A DNA stretch of 64,000 nucleotides, taken from positions 5,046,001 through 5,110,000 of the forward strand of contig NC_012796.1 of the NCBI RefSeq assembly GCF_000010665.1, written 5' to 3'. Position 1 is the first letter of the stretch, and each line of letters begins with the position of its first letter. Source of the stretch: Solidesulfovibrio magneticus RS-1 (lineage in GTDB: Bacteria > Desulfobacterota > Desulfovibrionia > Desulfovibrionales > Desulfovibrionaceae). A model generated the notes under the pieces. The model did not search any database, had not been told where the DNA came from, and was given only the letters and a program-made list of their open reading frames with translations. The position numbers and the translations under genes are program-made. Positions 1 to 9,273 of the stretch are shown here, piece by piece.

Positions 1-1855
1 CGGTTTCCTCGGCCAGGGGAATGAACTGCACCGGCGGCACCAGCCCCCGGTCGGGGTGGTCCCAGCGCACCAGGGCCTCGAAGCCCTCGATGCGCCCGGT
101 CTGCACGTCCACGATGGGCTGGTAGTGCAGCAACAGCTCGCCGCGATCCAGGGCGGCGCGCAGGTCGGCCTCCAGGTTGATGGCGTCGAGGATCTCCTGG
201 TGCATCCGCCGGTCGAAGATCATGGAGGGCCGGCCGGACTCCTTGGCCCGGTACATGGCGATGTCGGCGTCGCGCAAAATGTCCTCGGGCGACTGGTAGT
301 CCCGGGTGCGCAGCACGATGCCGACGCTGGCCCCGGGAGTGACCGTTGTGCCGCACAACATGCAGGGCTTGCCAAGCGCCGCGCCGATGCGGTCCACCAC
401 GGCCATGACTTCCTTTTTCGACTTGAGCTCTTCAAGGATCACGGCGAATTCGTCGCCGCCAAGCCGGGCCACGGTGTCCATGGAGCGCACGCAGGCCATA
501 AGCCGCCGCGACACCTCGACCAGGAGCTGGTCCCCGGCCTGGTGGCCCAGGGTGTCGTTTATGCCCTTGAACTTGTTGAGGTCGATCATGAGCACGGCGT
601 ACTGGTAGTCGCCGCGCCGCCGGGCGCGGGTCAGCGCCCGGTCCAGGCGGTCGGCAAAAAGGCTGCGGTTGGGCAGCCCGGTCAGGGCGTCGTGGAAGGC
701 TTGGTGGGTGATCTGCTCCTCGAAGGCCTTGCGCTCGGAAATGTCCTGGTAGATGTAGACGATGCCCTGGGGCTGGCCGCCGAATTCGATGGGGAAGCCG
801 ATCATGGAGACCGGGATGAGGCGGCCGTCGCGATGCTGGCGGAAGGTTTCGCGCACCATGGGCTTGCCGGACAGGATGGCTCCGCGCGTGCTCTCGCATT
901 CCCCAAGCAGGTGCTTGGGCACGATGTAGGCGCGCATGCCGTAGCCCTTGATCTCGGCCGCCTTGAAGCCGAACAGGTCCTCGAAGGCATGGTTGACGTC
1001 CACGATGTTGCGCCGCATGTCGATAAGCGCGATGGCCTGGGGCGAATTGGCGAACAGCTGGTCGAAATAGGCGCGCTGGGCGGCGAGCTGTTCCTCGGCC
1101 CGCTTGCGGTCGGTGATGTCCACCACCGTGCCTTCGTAGTAGGCCACGGCCCCGTCGGCGTCGCGCACGACCCGGGCGTTTTCGGAAATCCAGATGACGC
1201 TGCCGTCTTTTTTGTGGATGGCCGACTCGAAGTTGCGGACCTGGTCGTGGGCCGAGAGCTCGCGCACGAAGTCGTCGCGGCGCTTGGGCTCGACATACAG
1301 CTGGTTTTTGATGTCCCGGAAGTGCTCGGTCATCTCGTCCACGGAATCAAAGCCGTAGATGCGGGCCAGGGTGCGGTTGACTTCCAGGTAGCGGCCGCCG
1401 GGGGTGGTCTGGAAAATGCCTTCCACGGCGTTTTCGAAAATCGCCCGGTATTTGCGTTCGGCCGCGTCGAGTTGTTCCTCGGCCCGGCGTCGCCCGGAGA
1501 TGTCGCGGAAGATGACGCAGGACACGGGCTTGCCGTCCACCTGGCCCGCCGGGAACTGGCAGGGGCAGGCGTCCACGGTGACGCCGTCGCCGGCCGTCCA
1601 GCGGGTGCGCCGGGAAAAGGCCGCGCCGCCCAGGCTCCAGTCGCCGCCGGCCGTTTCGCCGTCGTCGGCCGGCCGCACCACCTGGCGCAGGTCGCGGCCC
1701 ACGACCTCGGCCGCGTCCAGGCCGAAAAGCGCCTCGAAGGAGGCGTTGACGGCCAGCACCACGCCGCTCGCGTCGCGCACCAGGGCCGCGTTGGGGGAGC
1801 TCTCGAAGATGCGCCGGTAGACGTCTTCCGGAAGCGCGGCAGACGAATCTGTCAT
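1..1855 (-). CDS. PAS-PAS-PAS-GGDEF-EAL cyclic-di-GMP signalling protein (C-terminus cut by window edge)
   Basis: The start is the ATG at 1855 on the minus strand; the frame is open to the window edge, giving 618 codons. The N-terminal part holds three PAS-like sensor modules (roughly residues 10-110, 125-250 and 255-375), with [12 protein letters not shown]-type linkers between them. A diguanylate cyclase domain follows, with an intact GGDEF signature ([11 protein letters not shown], about residue 465). A phosphodiesterase domain begins with GFEALVRW (EAL motif, about residue 592) and is then cut off. The intact motifs suggest synthesis and hydrolysis of c-di-GMP controlled by PAS sensing, but the state of the EAL active site cannot be judged. 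No transmembrane segment is visible, so it is probably cytosolic. It is transcribed divergently from glnS. The family call is firm; the sensed signal is unknown. Confidence 0.93.
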   Translation of the reverse strand, partial: MTDSSAALPEDVYRRIFESSPNAALVRDASGVVLAVNASFEALFGLDAAEVVGRDLRQVVRPADDGETAGGDWSLGGAAFSRRTRWTAGDGVTVDACPCQFPAGQVDGKPVSCVIFRDISGRRRAEEQLDAAERKYRAIFENAVEGIFQTTPGGRYLEVNRTLARIYGFDSVDEMTEHFRDIKNQLYVEPKRRDDFVRELSAHDQVRNFESAIHKKDGSVIWISENARVVRDADGAVAYYEGTVVDITDRKRAEEQLAAQRAYFDQLFANSPQAIALIDMRRNIVDVNHAFEDLFGFKAAEIKGYGMRAYIVPKHLLGECESTRGAILSGKPMVRETFRQHRDGRLIPVSMIGFPIEFGGQPQGIVYIYQDISERKAFEEQITHQAFHDALTGLPNRSLFADRLDRALTRARRRGDYQYAVLMIDLNKFKGINDTLGHQAGDQLLVEVSRRLMACVRSMDTVARLGGDEFAVILEELKSKKEVMAVVDRIGAALGKPCMLCGTTVTPGASVGIVLRTRDYQSPEDILRDADIAMYRAKESGRPSMIFDRRMHQEILDAINLEADLRAALDRGELLLHYQPIVDVQTGRIEGFEALVRWDHPDRGLVPPVQFIPLAEET

Positions 1856-1883
1856 GACGACCGCCTTAAGCAAAAGTGACGGG

Positions 1884-1913
1884 CATGTAGCAAAAGCGAT
1901 TCCAATGTGTCAA
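1884..1913 (-). promoter_or_regulatory. possible sigma-70 promoter for the GGDEF/EAL gene
   Basis: On the minus strand there is a consensus -35 TTGACA (1913-1908), an 18-base spacer and a weak -10 TACATG (1889-1884), about 30 bases before the ATG. The -35 is perfect but the -10 is poor, so this is tentative. Confidence 0.3.
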
Positions 1914-1955
1914 TACTTGGAAATGTTTAATGATTCGCAGGGCAACGACCGCAAT

Positions 1956-1992
1956 GGGCCGACATTTTTGGCAATAGGGCGACATTTTTGCA
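1956..1992. repeat. two tandem copies of a GGGC-GACATTTTTG-CA motif
   Basis: Two near-identical units, GGGCCGACATTTTTGGCA (1956-1973) and GGGCGACATTTTTGCA (1977-1992), lie 21 bases apart in the intergenic region between the divergent GGDEF/EAL gene and glnS. The two-turn spacing suits paired binding sites for a regulator, but which regulator is not known. Confidence 0.4.
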
Positions 1993-2094
1993 GCCGGGCC
2001 ACCGCACCGACGCCATTTGACCCTTTGCCCCTTTTTGCCTATTTTTCCGGTTTCTCGCGGCCACGCCGCCATCCAACGCAAACGAGGTTCCGCC

Positions 2095-3798
<1,704 letters not shown>

Positions 3799-3809
3799 CG
3801 CAGCGTCCC

Positions 3810-3835
3810 TTAAAAAATACGAGAGTATTTTTTAA
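3810..3835. repeat. TACGAGAGTA palindromic repeat, copy 1 (probable bidirectional terminator)
   Basis: Perfect 11-base arms (TTAAAAAATAC and GTATTTTTTAA) flank a GAGA loop, which as RNA is a GNRA-type tetraloop closed by C-G. It lies 11 bases after the glnS stop. The A-tract before and T-tract after the hairpin would allow intrinsic termination on either strand. The same core recurs at 29682-29709 and 57832-57854, so it is a dispersed element. Confidence 0.75.
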
Positions 3836-3916
3836 AAAACTCATTATTTTAGCATTTTCCATGCGAATTCCCTATGCGCATTTCGTGGATGCGACACGAG
3901 CGCGTAGTACGGGGGG

Positions 3917-3982
3917 AGGCCTCCGGCGGCTGGGGGCCTGAGGCCCCCAGACCCCCCCGCCTAGGAAAAGGGTTAAAAGGGG
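3917..3982 (+). repeat. GCCTCCGGCGG 3'-end repeat, copy A
   Basis: Begins GGCCTCCGGCGG, continues with a hairpin (CTGGGGGCC, loop TGA, GGCCCCCAG), then a C-run and an AAAAGGGTTAAAAGGGG tail. It lies downstream of glnS in the same orientation as the gene. Four related copies occur at 13306, 18075, 49996 and 52287. Confidence 0.8.
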
Positions 3983-4120
3983 GGGCCGCCCGGCGGTGAT
4001 GCGGTCGGCTGATGGCCGGAAGCCGAAGACGGGAACCGCCCTCGCTTCGACAGCCGGACAATCCGGCCGGGACCAAAAAATTGTACGGCGCGCGTCCGCG
4101 GACGCGCGCCGTTTGTTTTG
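3983..4120. other. non-coding stretch with a 28-base perfect palindrome (4085-4112)
   Basis: No convincing gene is seen here. A self-complementary palindrome ACGGCGCGCGTCCG plus its mirror occupies 4085-4112 and is followed by TTTGTTTTGGG, so it could act as a terminator or a protein-binding site. As RNA the 14-base arms would meet with almost no loop. Confidence 0.5.
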
Positions 4121-4284
4121 GGACAGGGCAGGGGCGTCAAGGAATTTGCACGCGGCTCAAAGAGGCGGCCCCAGCCGGTTGCCGCCGACTGGGGCCGCAC
4201 AAAGCCGCGAGGGCTGGGCACGCCGCTCTCCAGACGCGCCAAATGAAAAAGGACTTCTGGGTCGCCATCCCTGAAGTCCTTTTT
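4121..4284 (+). ncRNA. candidate structured small RNA with its own terminator
   Basis: Three nested complementary pairs make one long interrupted hairpin: GGGGCGTC (4131-4138) with GACGCGCC (4233-4240, one mismatch), CGCGGCT (4151-4157) with AGCCGCG (4203-4209), and GCGGCCCCAG (4165-4174) with CTGGGGCCGC (4189-4198). Between the outer and middle stems is a large asymmetric bulge. An intrinsic terminator follows at once at 4246-4284. The rod-with-bubble architecture recalls 6S RNA, but the folded part is only about 110 bases and no 6S sequence signature is recognised. No promoter was identified, so the 5' end is a guess. Confidence 0.4.
4246..4284. terminator. strong bidirectional intrinsic terminator
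   Basis: A perfect 12-base inverted repeat, AAAAAGGACTTC (4246-4257) and GAAGTCCTTTTT (4273-4284), has a 15-base loop. It has the A-run/T-run layout of a two-way rho-independent terminator. No protein gene ends next to it on either side, which is why a small RNA is suspected upstream. Confidence 0.75.
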
Positions 4285-4610
4285 CTAAAATTCCGTTCTT
4301 GGAGGAAGGATGATTTTAATATAGCAACTGCCGTGCCAATGCTCCAGGCTGCCTTCGGCGAGATATCATCACCTTGTAATAACTTGCTATTTACTCCATG
4401 GCAGCCTCCCGTAACAACTGCCATGGCGTGCCAAGGGGGTACAGGATCTTGTACCCGGCCCGGCAAGCGGCGGCAGGTTGGTACAAAATTTTTCACGCCA
4501 CCCCGGACAATGCGGCCCAACCCTTTGCAAAGCCTTGTGCTGCGGTGTATTTGTGCTGGGCAGTGGGCGATTTCGCCCGGCCGATCCACCCTTTTCCCAG
4601 GAGAAGACCC
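4285..4610. other. intergenic stretch upstream of the lipoprotein gene
   Basis: About 325 bases of lower GC than the surroundings in its first half. The only structure noticed is a small hairpin, GGGTACA-GGATCT-TGTACCC (4437-4456). No gene or clear promoter was found. Confidence 0.5.
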
Positions 4611-4943
4611 ATGCGCTTGTTTCTCCTTGCCGGCCTTGGCCTGGTCCTGGCCGCCCTTGGCGCGGCCTGCACGCCCAAACCCGTCACTGATGCGGAGTTC
4701 CGGGGCTTTTGCTACACCTCCGGCGGCGGCCGCCATGCCTCCTGCGATTCCATTTCCCTGTGCAACGTTTTCGATTCCTCGGTCCTGTCCGTCAAGCACG
4801 CCTCGCGGGAGGACTGCTCCAAGGCCTGCGACGCCGTGGCCGACAACCTCACCGCCGACAACCAGTTCAACGGCTGCATGCCGGTGGTGGCCAGCGGCGC
4901 GAGCTGGTGCCGCCGCTACTGTCTCGGCAACTATCCCCAATGA
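4611..4943 (+). CDS. small cysteine-rich lipoprotein, function unknown
   Basis: Encodes 110 residues. The ATG at 4611 follows a CAGGAGAA ribosome site; an in-frame extension upstream is not signal-peptide-like and was left out. The N-terminus is a lipoprotein signal (MRLFLLAGLGLVLAALGAAC) with the lipidated cysteine at position 20. The mature part holds eight further cysteines in about 90 residues (for example SCDSISLC, DCSKAC, WCRRYC), which suggests a small disulfide-rich fold outside the cytoplasm. No family is recognised. It stands alone, about 220 bases before the Nif11-domain gene. Confidence 0.75.
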   Translation: MRLFLLAGLGLVLAALGAACTPKPVTDAEFRGFCYTSGGGRHASCDSISLCNVFDSSVLSVKHASREDCSKACDAVADNLTADNQFNGCMPVVASGASWCRRYCLGNYPQ

Positions 4944-5060
4944 CCTCGAAAGGCGTTTTGGCTGTTTGACGAGCGGCGATGCAGGACAGCATTTTATGAA
5001 AAAATGCAACGCCGCACCGGGGCCCATGGCTCTGCCGCAAGCTGTCTTATCAAGGCTAAT

Positions 5061-5099
5061 TGTTTGAAAGTAATGGTTTTTTCACAAAAAATTCAAACA
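5061..5099. promoter_or_regulatory. inverted repeat TGTTTGAA / TTCAAACA upstream of the Nif11-domain gene
   Basis: Perfect 8-base arms (5061-5068 and 5092-5099) are separated by 23 AT-rich bases, about 60 bases before the ATG at 5162. The AT-rich patch is unlike its surroundings and could hold the promoter and an operator for the downstream run of genes. No regulator can be named. Confidence 0.35.
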
Positions 5100-5161
5100 C
5101 CGTCCTGGGTCGGCACGGCCCGTGCAAGGTTTTCGCCCGTTTTTTTCGGGAGGAAACCGCC

Positions 5162-5407
5162 ATGTCCCTGGAAAGCGCCCAGGCCTTTGTGGCCAGACTG
5201 CGCGAAGATGCCCAGTTTCGTTGGTCTCTTGGCGAATGCCGCGATCAGTGGGAACGCCGCCGTTTCATCGTGTTGCAGGGTTACCGCTTCAGCCCGGCCG
5301 AACTCGTCTGCGCCACCAGCCCCGCCGGCCGCGCCTCGCCCGAACGGGCGGCCGTTATCGACCGGGTGCGCCGCCAGCACGGCGAGGGCGCCTACGCCTT
5401 CATGTAG
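5162..5407 (+). CDS. Nif11-domain small protein
   Basis: An 81-residue protein opening MSLESAQAFVARLREDAQF and continuing to LQGYRFSPAELVCA. This matches the Nif11 pattern (hydrophobic-residue-spaced helix, then a short G-F/Y-x-F-S/T-x-x-E-L turn). Nif11 domains occur near nif genes and as leader peptides of RiPP natural products. Here there is no Gly-Gly cleavage site, no Cys/Ser/Thr-rich core and no modification enzyme nearby, so a RiPP precursor role is not supported. The ATG at 5162 has a strong GGGAGGAAACC ribosome site. The gene ends 24 bases before the hybrid kinase, suggesting co-transcription. Confidence 0.7.
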   Translation: MSLESAQAFVARLREDAQFRWSLGECRDQWERRRFIVLQGYRFSPAELVCATSPAGRASPERAAVIDRVRRQHGEGAYAFM

Positions 5408-5431
5408 CCCCCTCGCCCGGAGGCCGGCCCC

Positions 5432-8359
5432 ATGACGCGCGCCGTCCTGTGGTTGGGCCTCGTGTTGGCCGTCCTGGCCCTGGGCCAGCCGGCCTGGGCC
5501 AGGGAACCGGCTCCGGCCCTGCCGCGTCCGGCGCTGACCGAAGCCGAGCTGGCCTATCTGGCCGCTCGCCCGGTGCTGCGCGTGGGCGTCGGCCAAGGCC
5601 AGATCCCCTTTCAGGACGTGGTCACCTCGCCCCAGGGCCACCCCCGCTATGTGGGGTTGGCCGCCGATTATCTCGAAACCCTCTCCGCCATGCTTGGCGT
5701 CGCCCTGGAGCCAAGCTTCGGCATCTCCTACGCCCGGGCCTTGGAACTGGCCCAAACCGGCGGCATCGATCTTTTTGCCTGCATCTCCGACACCCCGGCC
5801 CGCCGGGCCTACCTGCACATGACCACCCCCTACGCCAGCCAGCCCTATGCCATGATCACCCGGGCCGGCTCGGACGCCGTGTGGAGCGTGCCCGATCTGG
5901 CCGGCCGGGTCGTGGCCGTATCCCCTTCGTATGTCGCCTACGAGCGCCTGCAGCAGGAATACCCCGCCCTGCGCGCCCGTTTCGAATTCAAGCGCAACGC
6001 CCCGGAAACCTTGCAGGCCGTGGCCGATGGCCAGGCCGACGCCTGTTTCCTCAATGTCGTCGCCGCCACGAGCATCATCCGGGAATACGGCCTGACCAAC
6101 CTGCGCATAACAGCCGTCATGGCCTGGCCCGACAACGCCTTGTGCATGGCCTCGCCCGACCCGGTCCTGGCCGGCATCATCCAAAAGGCCCTGGACGCCA
6201 TTCCGGTGGACCGCAGGATCGCCCTGGCCGCCCGCTGGTATGACGCCGGGCCCCTGCCGGCCAAAAGTTACGTCAGGCCGATCCAGCTGTGGCTCGCCGC
6301 AGGCGCGGTCGCCCTGGTCGCCCTGTGCGTCTGGTGGTGGCGGCGGCTACGCCGGGAGGTTGCCCGCCGCGAGGCCACCGAACGCGATCTCTGCCGGCAC
6401 CGGGAAACCCTGGAGGCCGTGCTCAACGCCACCACCGACGCCATTTTGGTCCTCGACGAAGCTTATCACGTGGTCATGGTCAACCGCACCGGGGCCGAGC
6501 GCTTCGGCCTGGCCGTGGAAGCCATGCTTGGCCAGGGCATCCTGGAGCTCACCGACGCGCCCGTGGCCGCCAGCCGACGCCAGCATTACCGCCAGGCCCA
6601 GGCCACCGGACGTCCGGTGCGCTTTACCGACAAGCGCGCCGGCCGCGTCTACGAAAACACCATCTATCCCATACCGGCCTTGGCCGGAGACCGGCCAAGG
6701 CTGGCCATCTACGCCCGCGACGTCACCGAGCAAATCGCCGCCGACCAGGCCGTGCGCCAAAGCCAGGAGCGCCTGGCCAACATCTTCCGCCTCTCCCCCG
6801 TGATCGTCACCGTCACCACCCTGCCCGACGGCCGTCTCCTCGACGTCAATGAGGCGTTTAGCGCCTACTCGGGTTTTTCCCGGGAAGAGGTTATCGACCG
6901 CACCCCGACCGAACTGGGACTGTGGGCCCATCCCGGCGACCGTGACCGCATCTTCCGGGCCGTGGAACGCGACGGCCAGGTGCGCAACCTTGAGCTGTCC
7001 ATGCGCATGCGCGACGGCCGGCTGGCCACCTTCCTGCTTTCCTGCACGCCCATGGAAGCTTACGGCCGGCATTGCCTGCTCTCGGTTCTGGTGGACATCA
7101 GCGGCCGCAAGACCATGGAAGAGGCCCTGCGTCTGGCCAAGGAGTCGGCCGAAGCCGCCAACAAGGCCAAAAGCCGCTTCCTGTCCACCATGAGCCACGA
7201 AATCCGTACGCCCATGAACACCATCCTCGGCATGGTGGACGTGCTGCGCGGCACGGAACTCTCCGGGCGGCAGCAGGAATTCCTGCGCACCCTGGAAGTG
7301 GCCGGCGAATCCCTCATGGCCCTTTTGACCGACATTCTGGAACTGTCGAAAATCGAATCCGGCGTGCTGGAACTGGCCGAAGCCGCCTACGACCCCCTGG
7401 AACTGGCTGGCCAGGTCGTGGCCCTGCTTTCGCCCCAGGCCCAGGCCAAGGGCCTTACGCTCCGCCTGGAGGCCGGCAAGGACGCCCCCAGGCAGGCTGT
7501 GGGCGATCCCGACCGTATCCGCCAGATCCTGATCAATCTCGTGGGCAACGCCATCAAGTTCACGGCCGCGGGCGAAGTGGCCCTCAAGCTGTCCCTGCTG
7601 CCGGCCCGGCTGTCCCGCGAGGAGCTGCTCTTTGCCGTATCCGATACTGGCATCGGCATCCCGCCCGAGAAGCGCGAGGCTATTTTCAAGCCTTTCACTC
7701 AGGTGGACTCCTCCACCACCCGGGCCTACGGCGGCACCGGACTTGGCCTGGCCATCTGCGCCCTGCTGGTGGACGGCATGAACGGCCGGCTGTGGCTGGA
7801 ATCCGAGCCTGGTGCGGGCAGCGTTTTTTATTGCGCCCTGCCACGTGACGCCGGCATCGCCCGCCCGACGCCCGCCCCGGCCCCGGCCCGGGCCGTCCAG
7901 GCCCGGCCTCCCGCCGGCCGTCGGCTGCTCATCGTCGAGGACAGCGAGCCCAACCGCCAGATCTACGAAGCCTTTCTCGAAGACCTGCCCCTGGCCGTCA
8001 CCTATGCCCACACCGGAACCCAGGCCCTGGAGCGCAGCGAGCGCGGCATGTACGACGCCATAATCATGGACATCCAGCTCCCGGACATCGACGGGCTGAC
8101 GGTCATTCAGGAGATCCGCCGCCGCGAAGCCGCCGCCGGCCGGCCGCCTTGCCCCATCCTCGTGGTCACGGCCTTCGCCTTCCGCGAGGAAAGCGGCCGG
8201 GCCGCCGAAGCCGGCGCATCGGACCTGCTCACCAAGCCTATCCAGAAAAACGTCTTCCTGGCCGCTGTGGGCCGCCTGCTGGGCGAAGGCTCCCTGGTAA
8301 CAGCCGCGTCGTCCCAGGCATGGACAGCGTCCGACGATTCGGGCTACACTGGACACTGA
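5432..8359 (+). CDS. hybrid sensor histidine kinase with periplasmic solute-binding domain
   Basis: A 975-residue membrane kinase. Order: signal peptide (ending near AWA-R), a periplasmic bacterial solute-binding family 3 domain (about 45-275), one transmembrane segment (IQLWLAAGAVALVALCVWWW, about 285-304), two PAS domains (about 320-440 and 450-560), HisKA with the phospho-acceptor His589 (STMSHEIRTPMN), HATPase with N-box (ILINLVGNAIKF) and G-boxes (DTGIGIPP, GGTGLGLAI), and a C-terminal receiver with Asp880 (IIMDIQLPD) and Lys in LLTKPIQ. The binding domain suggests detection of a small solute such as an amino acid. No separate response regulator is adjacent, so the output partner is unknown. 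The gene sits between the Nif11-domain gene and the YqjD-like gene with short gaps. Confidence 0.94.
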   Translation: MTRAVLWLGLVLAVLALGQPAWAREPAPALPRPALTEAELAYLAARPVLRVGVGQGQIPFQDVVTSPQGHPRYVGLAADYLETLSAMLGVALEPSFGISYARALELAQTGGIDLFACISDTPARRAYLHMTTPYASQPYAMITRAGSDAVWSVPDLAGRVVAVSPSYVAYERLQQEYPALRARFEFKRNAPETLQAVADGQADACFLNVVAATSIIREYGLTNLRITAVMAWPDNALCMASPDPVLAGIIQKALDAIPVDRRIALAARWYDAGPLPAKSYVRPIQLWLAAGAVALVALCVWWWRRLRREVARREATERDLCRHRETLEAVLNATTDAILVLDEAYHVVMVNRTGAERFGLAVEAMLGQGILELTDAPVAASRRQHYRQAQATGRPVRFTDKRAGRVYENTIYPIPALAGDRPRLAIYARDVTEQIAADQAVRQSQERLANIFRLSPVIVTVTTLPDGRLLDVNEAFSAYSGFSREEVIDRTPTELGLWAHPGDRDRIFRAVERDGQVRNLELSMRMRDGRLATFLLSCTPMEAYGRHCLLSVLVDISGRKTMEEALRLAKESAEAANKAKSRFLSTMSHEIRTPMNTILGMVDVLRGTELSGRQQEFLRTLEVAGESLMALLTDILELSKIESGVLELAEAAYDPLELAGQVVALLSPQAQAKGLTLRLEAGKDAPRQAVGDPDRIRQILINLVGNAIKFTAAGEVALKLSLLPARLSREELLFAVSDTGIGIPPEKREAIFKPFTQVDSSTTRAYGGTGLGLAICALLVDGMNGRLWLESEPGAGSVFYCALPRDAGIARPTPAPAPARAVQARPPAGRRLLIVEDSEPNRQIYEAFLEDLPLAVTYAHTGTQALERSERGMYDAIIMDIQLPDIDGLTVIQEIRRREAAAGRPPCPILVVTAFAFREESGRAAEAGASDLLTKPIQKNVFLAAVGRLLGEGSLVTAASSQAWTASDDSGYTGH

Positions 8360-8387
8360 TTCCCCAACCTCGCCAAGGAGACGCCGC

Positions 8388-8684
8388 ATGGCCGCCCGCT
8401 CCTCTCACAACGACGCCATGGCCGCTGAACTGCGTGAAATCATCCGCCACGCCGGCGCTCTGGTGGACGCCACCGCCGACGAAGCCGACGAACGGGTCCA
8501 AAAGGTCCGCGAGCTGCTGGAAAAACGCCTGGACGCCGCCAAAAGCAAGTACGCCGACCTCGATGACCTCCTGGACCGCAAAATCGAGGCCGCCGACCGT
8601 CTCGTCCACGACAAGCCCTACCATGCCGTGGGCGGCTCCTTTCTGTTGGGGCTGCTGCTGGGGTGGTTCATGAGCCGCAAATAG
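8388..8684 (+). CDS. YqjD/ElaB-like (DUF883) membrane-anchored protein
   Basis: A 98-residue protein: an acidic helical, coiled-coil-like N-terminal region (about 1-70) followed by one C-terminal hydrophobic segment (AVGGSFLLGLLLGWFM) and a basic end (SRK). This is the layout of YqjD/ElaB proteins, which in E. coli are inner-membrane-anchored and associate with ribosomes in stationary phase. A role here is inferred only from family. It has a clear AAGGAGACGCC ribosome site and is the first of three tightly packed small genes corresponding to E. coli yqjD-yqjE-yqjK. Confidence 0.8.
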   Translation: MAARSSHNDAMAAELREIIRHAGALVDATADEADERVQKVRELLEKRLDAAKSKYADLDDLLDRKIEAADRLVHDKPYHAVGGSFLLGLLLGWFMSRK

Positions 8685-9061
8685 TGGCCGACACCTTTGC
8701 CGCCTTGTCGGAGCTCATGGCCGCCGCCGGCCGCATGGCCGGGCTGGCCCTGGATATCGTCATCGACCGGCTGGAGCTTTTGGGCCTGGAAGCCCGGGAG
8801 GTCAAGGTCCGGCTGGTCCAGATGCTCCTGTTGGCCGTTTTCGGCGCGGCGCTGTTCCTGATGGGCCTGGGCCTGGCCGTGGTGGCCCTGTTTTTAGCCC
8901 TGCCGCCCCAGTGGCGGTTGTGGCTGGCCGCCGGCGGCGGGGCGTTGCTGCTGCTGCTTGGAGCCTGCGCCCTTCTCGTCCTGCGCCGCCGGCTGGCCCG
9001 GTTGCCCCTGGCCTTTTCCCAGTCCGTGGCCGAACTCAAAAAGGACCGGGCATGTTTCTAG
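8684..9061 (+). CDS. YqjE/phage-holin-3-6-like membrane protein
   Basis: About 125 residues with two adjacent hydrophobic segments (MLLLAVFGAALFLMGLGLAV and WLAAGGGALLLLLGACALLV) and a basic tail, as in the YqjE family. The start chosen is the GTG at 8684, which overlaps the YqjD-like stop as TAGTG and gives the family-like opening VADTFAAL. An ATG seven codons upstream (8663) in the same frame is the alternative. The gene overlaps the next one by ten bases, so the trio is likely translated together. Confidence 0.78.
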   Translation: MADTFAALSELMAAAGRMAGLALDIVIDRLELLGLEAREVKVRLVQMLLLAVFGAALFLMGLGLAVVALFLALPPQWRLWLAAGGGALLLLLGACALLVLRRRLARLPLAFSQSVAELKKDRACF

Positions 9062-9243
9062 ACGGCAAACTGCGCGAACTGGCCCGGGCGCGCCAGGACC
9101 TCAGCCTGCGCATCGAACTCTCCCGCCGCCTGGTGCGGCTGGAATCGGCCATGGCCCGCGACGGTCTGCGCCGGGGCTTTGACGATGTGCGGCTGGGCAT
9201 TGGCCTGGCCAGATGGTTTTTCTCCCGCCTCGCCGGACGCTGA
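9052..9243 (+). CDS. small YqjK-like protein
   Basis: A 63-residue basic protein opening MFLDGKLRELARARQDL and ending in a weakly hydrophobic, aromatic segment (GIGLARWFFSRLAGR). Its position after the YqjD- and YqjE-like genes and its helical, arginine-rich character match YqjK of the E. coli operon. Sequence similarity is too weak to be certain. It overlaps the end of the YqjE-like gene by ten bases. Confidence 0.6.
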   Translation: MFLDGKLRELARARQDLSLRIELSRRLVRLESAMARDGLRRGFDDVRLGIGLARWFFSRLAGR

Positions 9244-9273
9244 GCTGACGCCCGGGGCGGCAAGGAGCGGCAT

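Noticed and set aside
56-1879. 607-codon plus-strand frame at the window start
   Set aside because: It is the mirror of the PAS/GGDEF/EAL gene, whose motifs on the minus strand are unmistakable.
4012-5067. 351-codon plus-strand frame over the region after glnS
   Set aside because: It spans palindromes, the terminator and the lipoprotein gene in another phase, and has no recognisable domain.
5162-5407. Nif11-domain protein as a RiPP (lanthipeptide-like) precursor
   Set aside because: No double-glycine cleavage site, no core rich in Cys/Ser/Thr, and no modification or export enzyme nearby.
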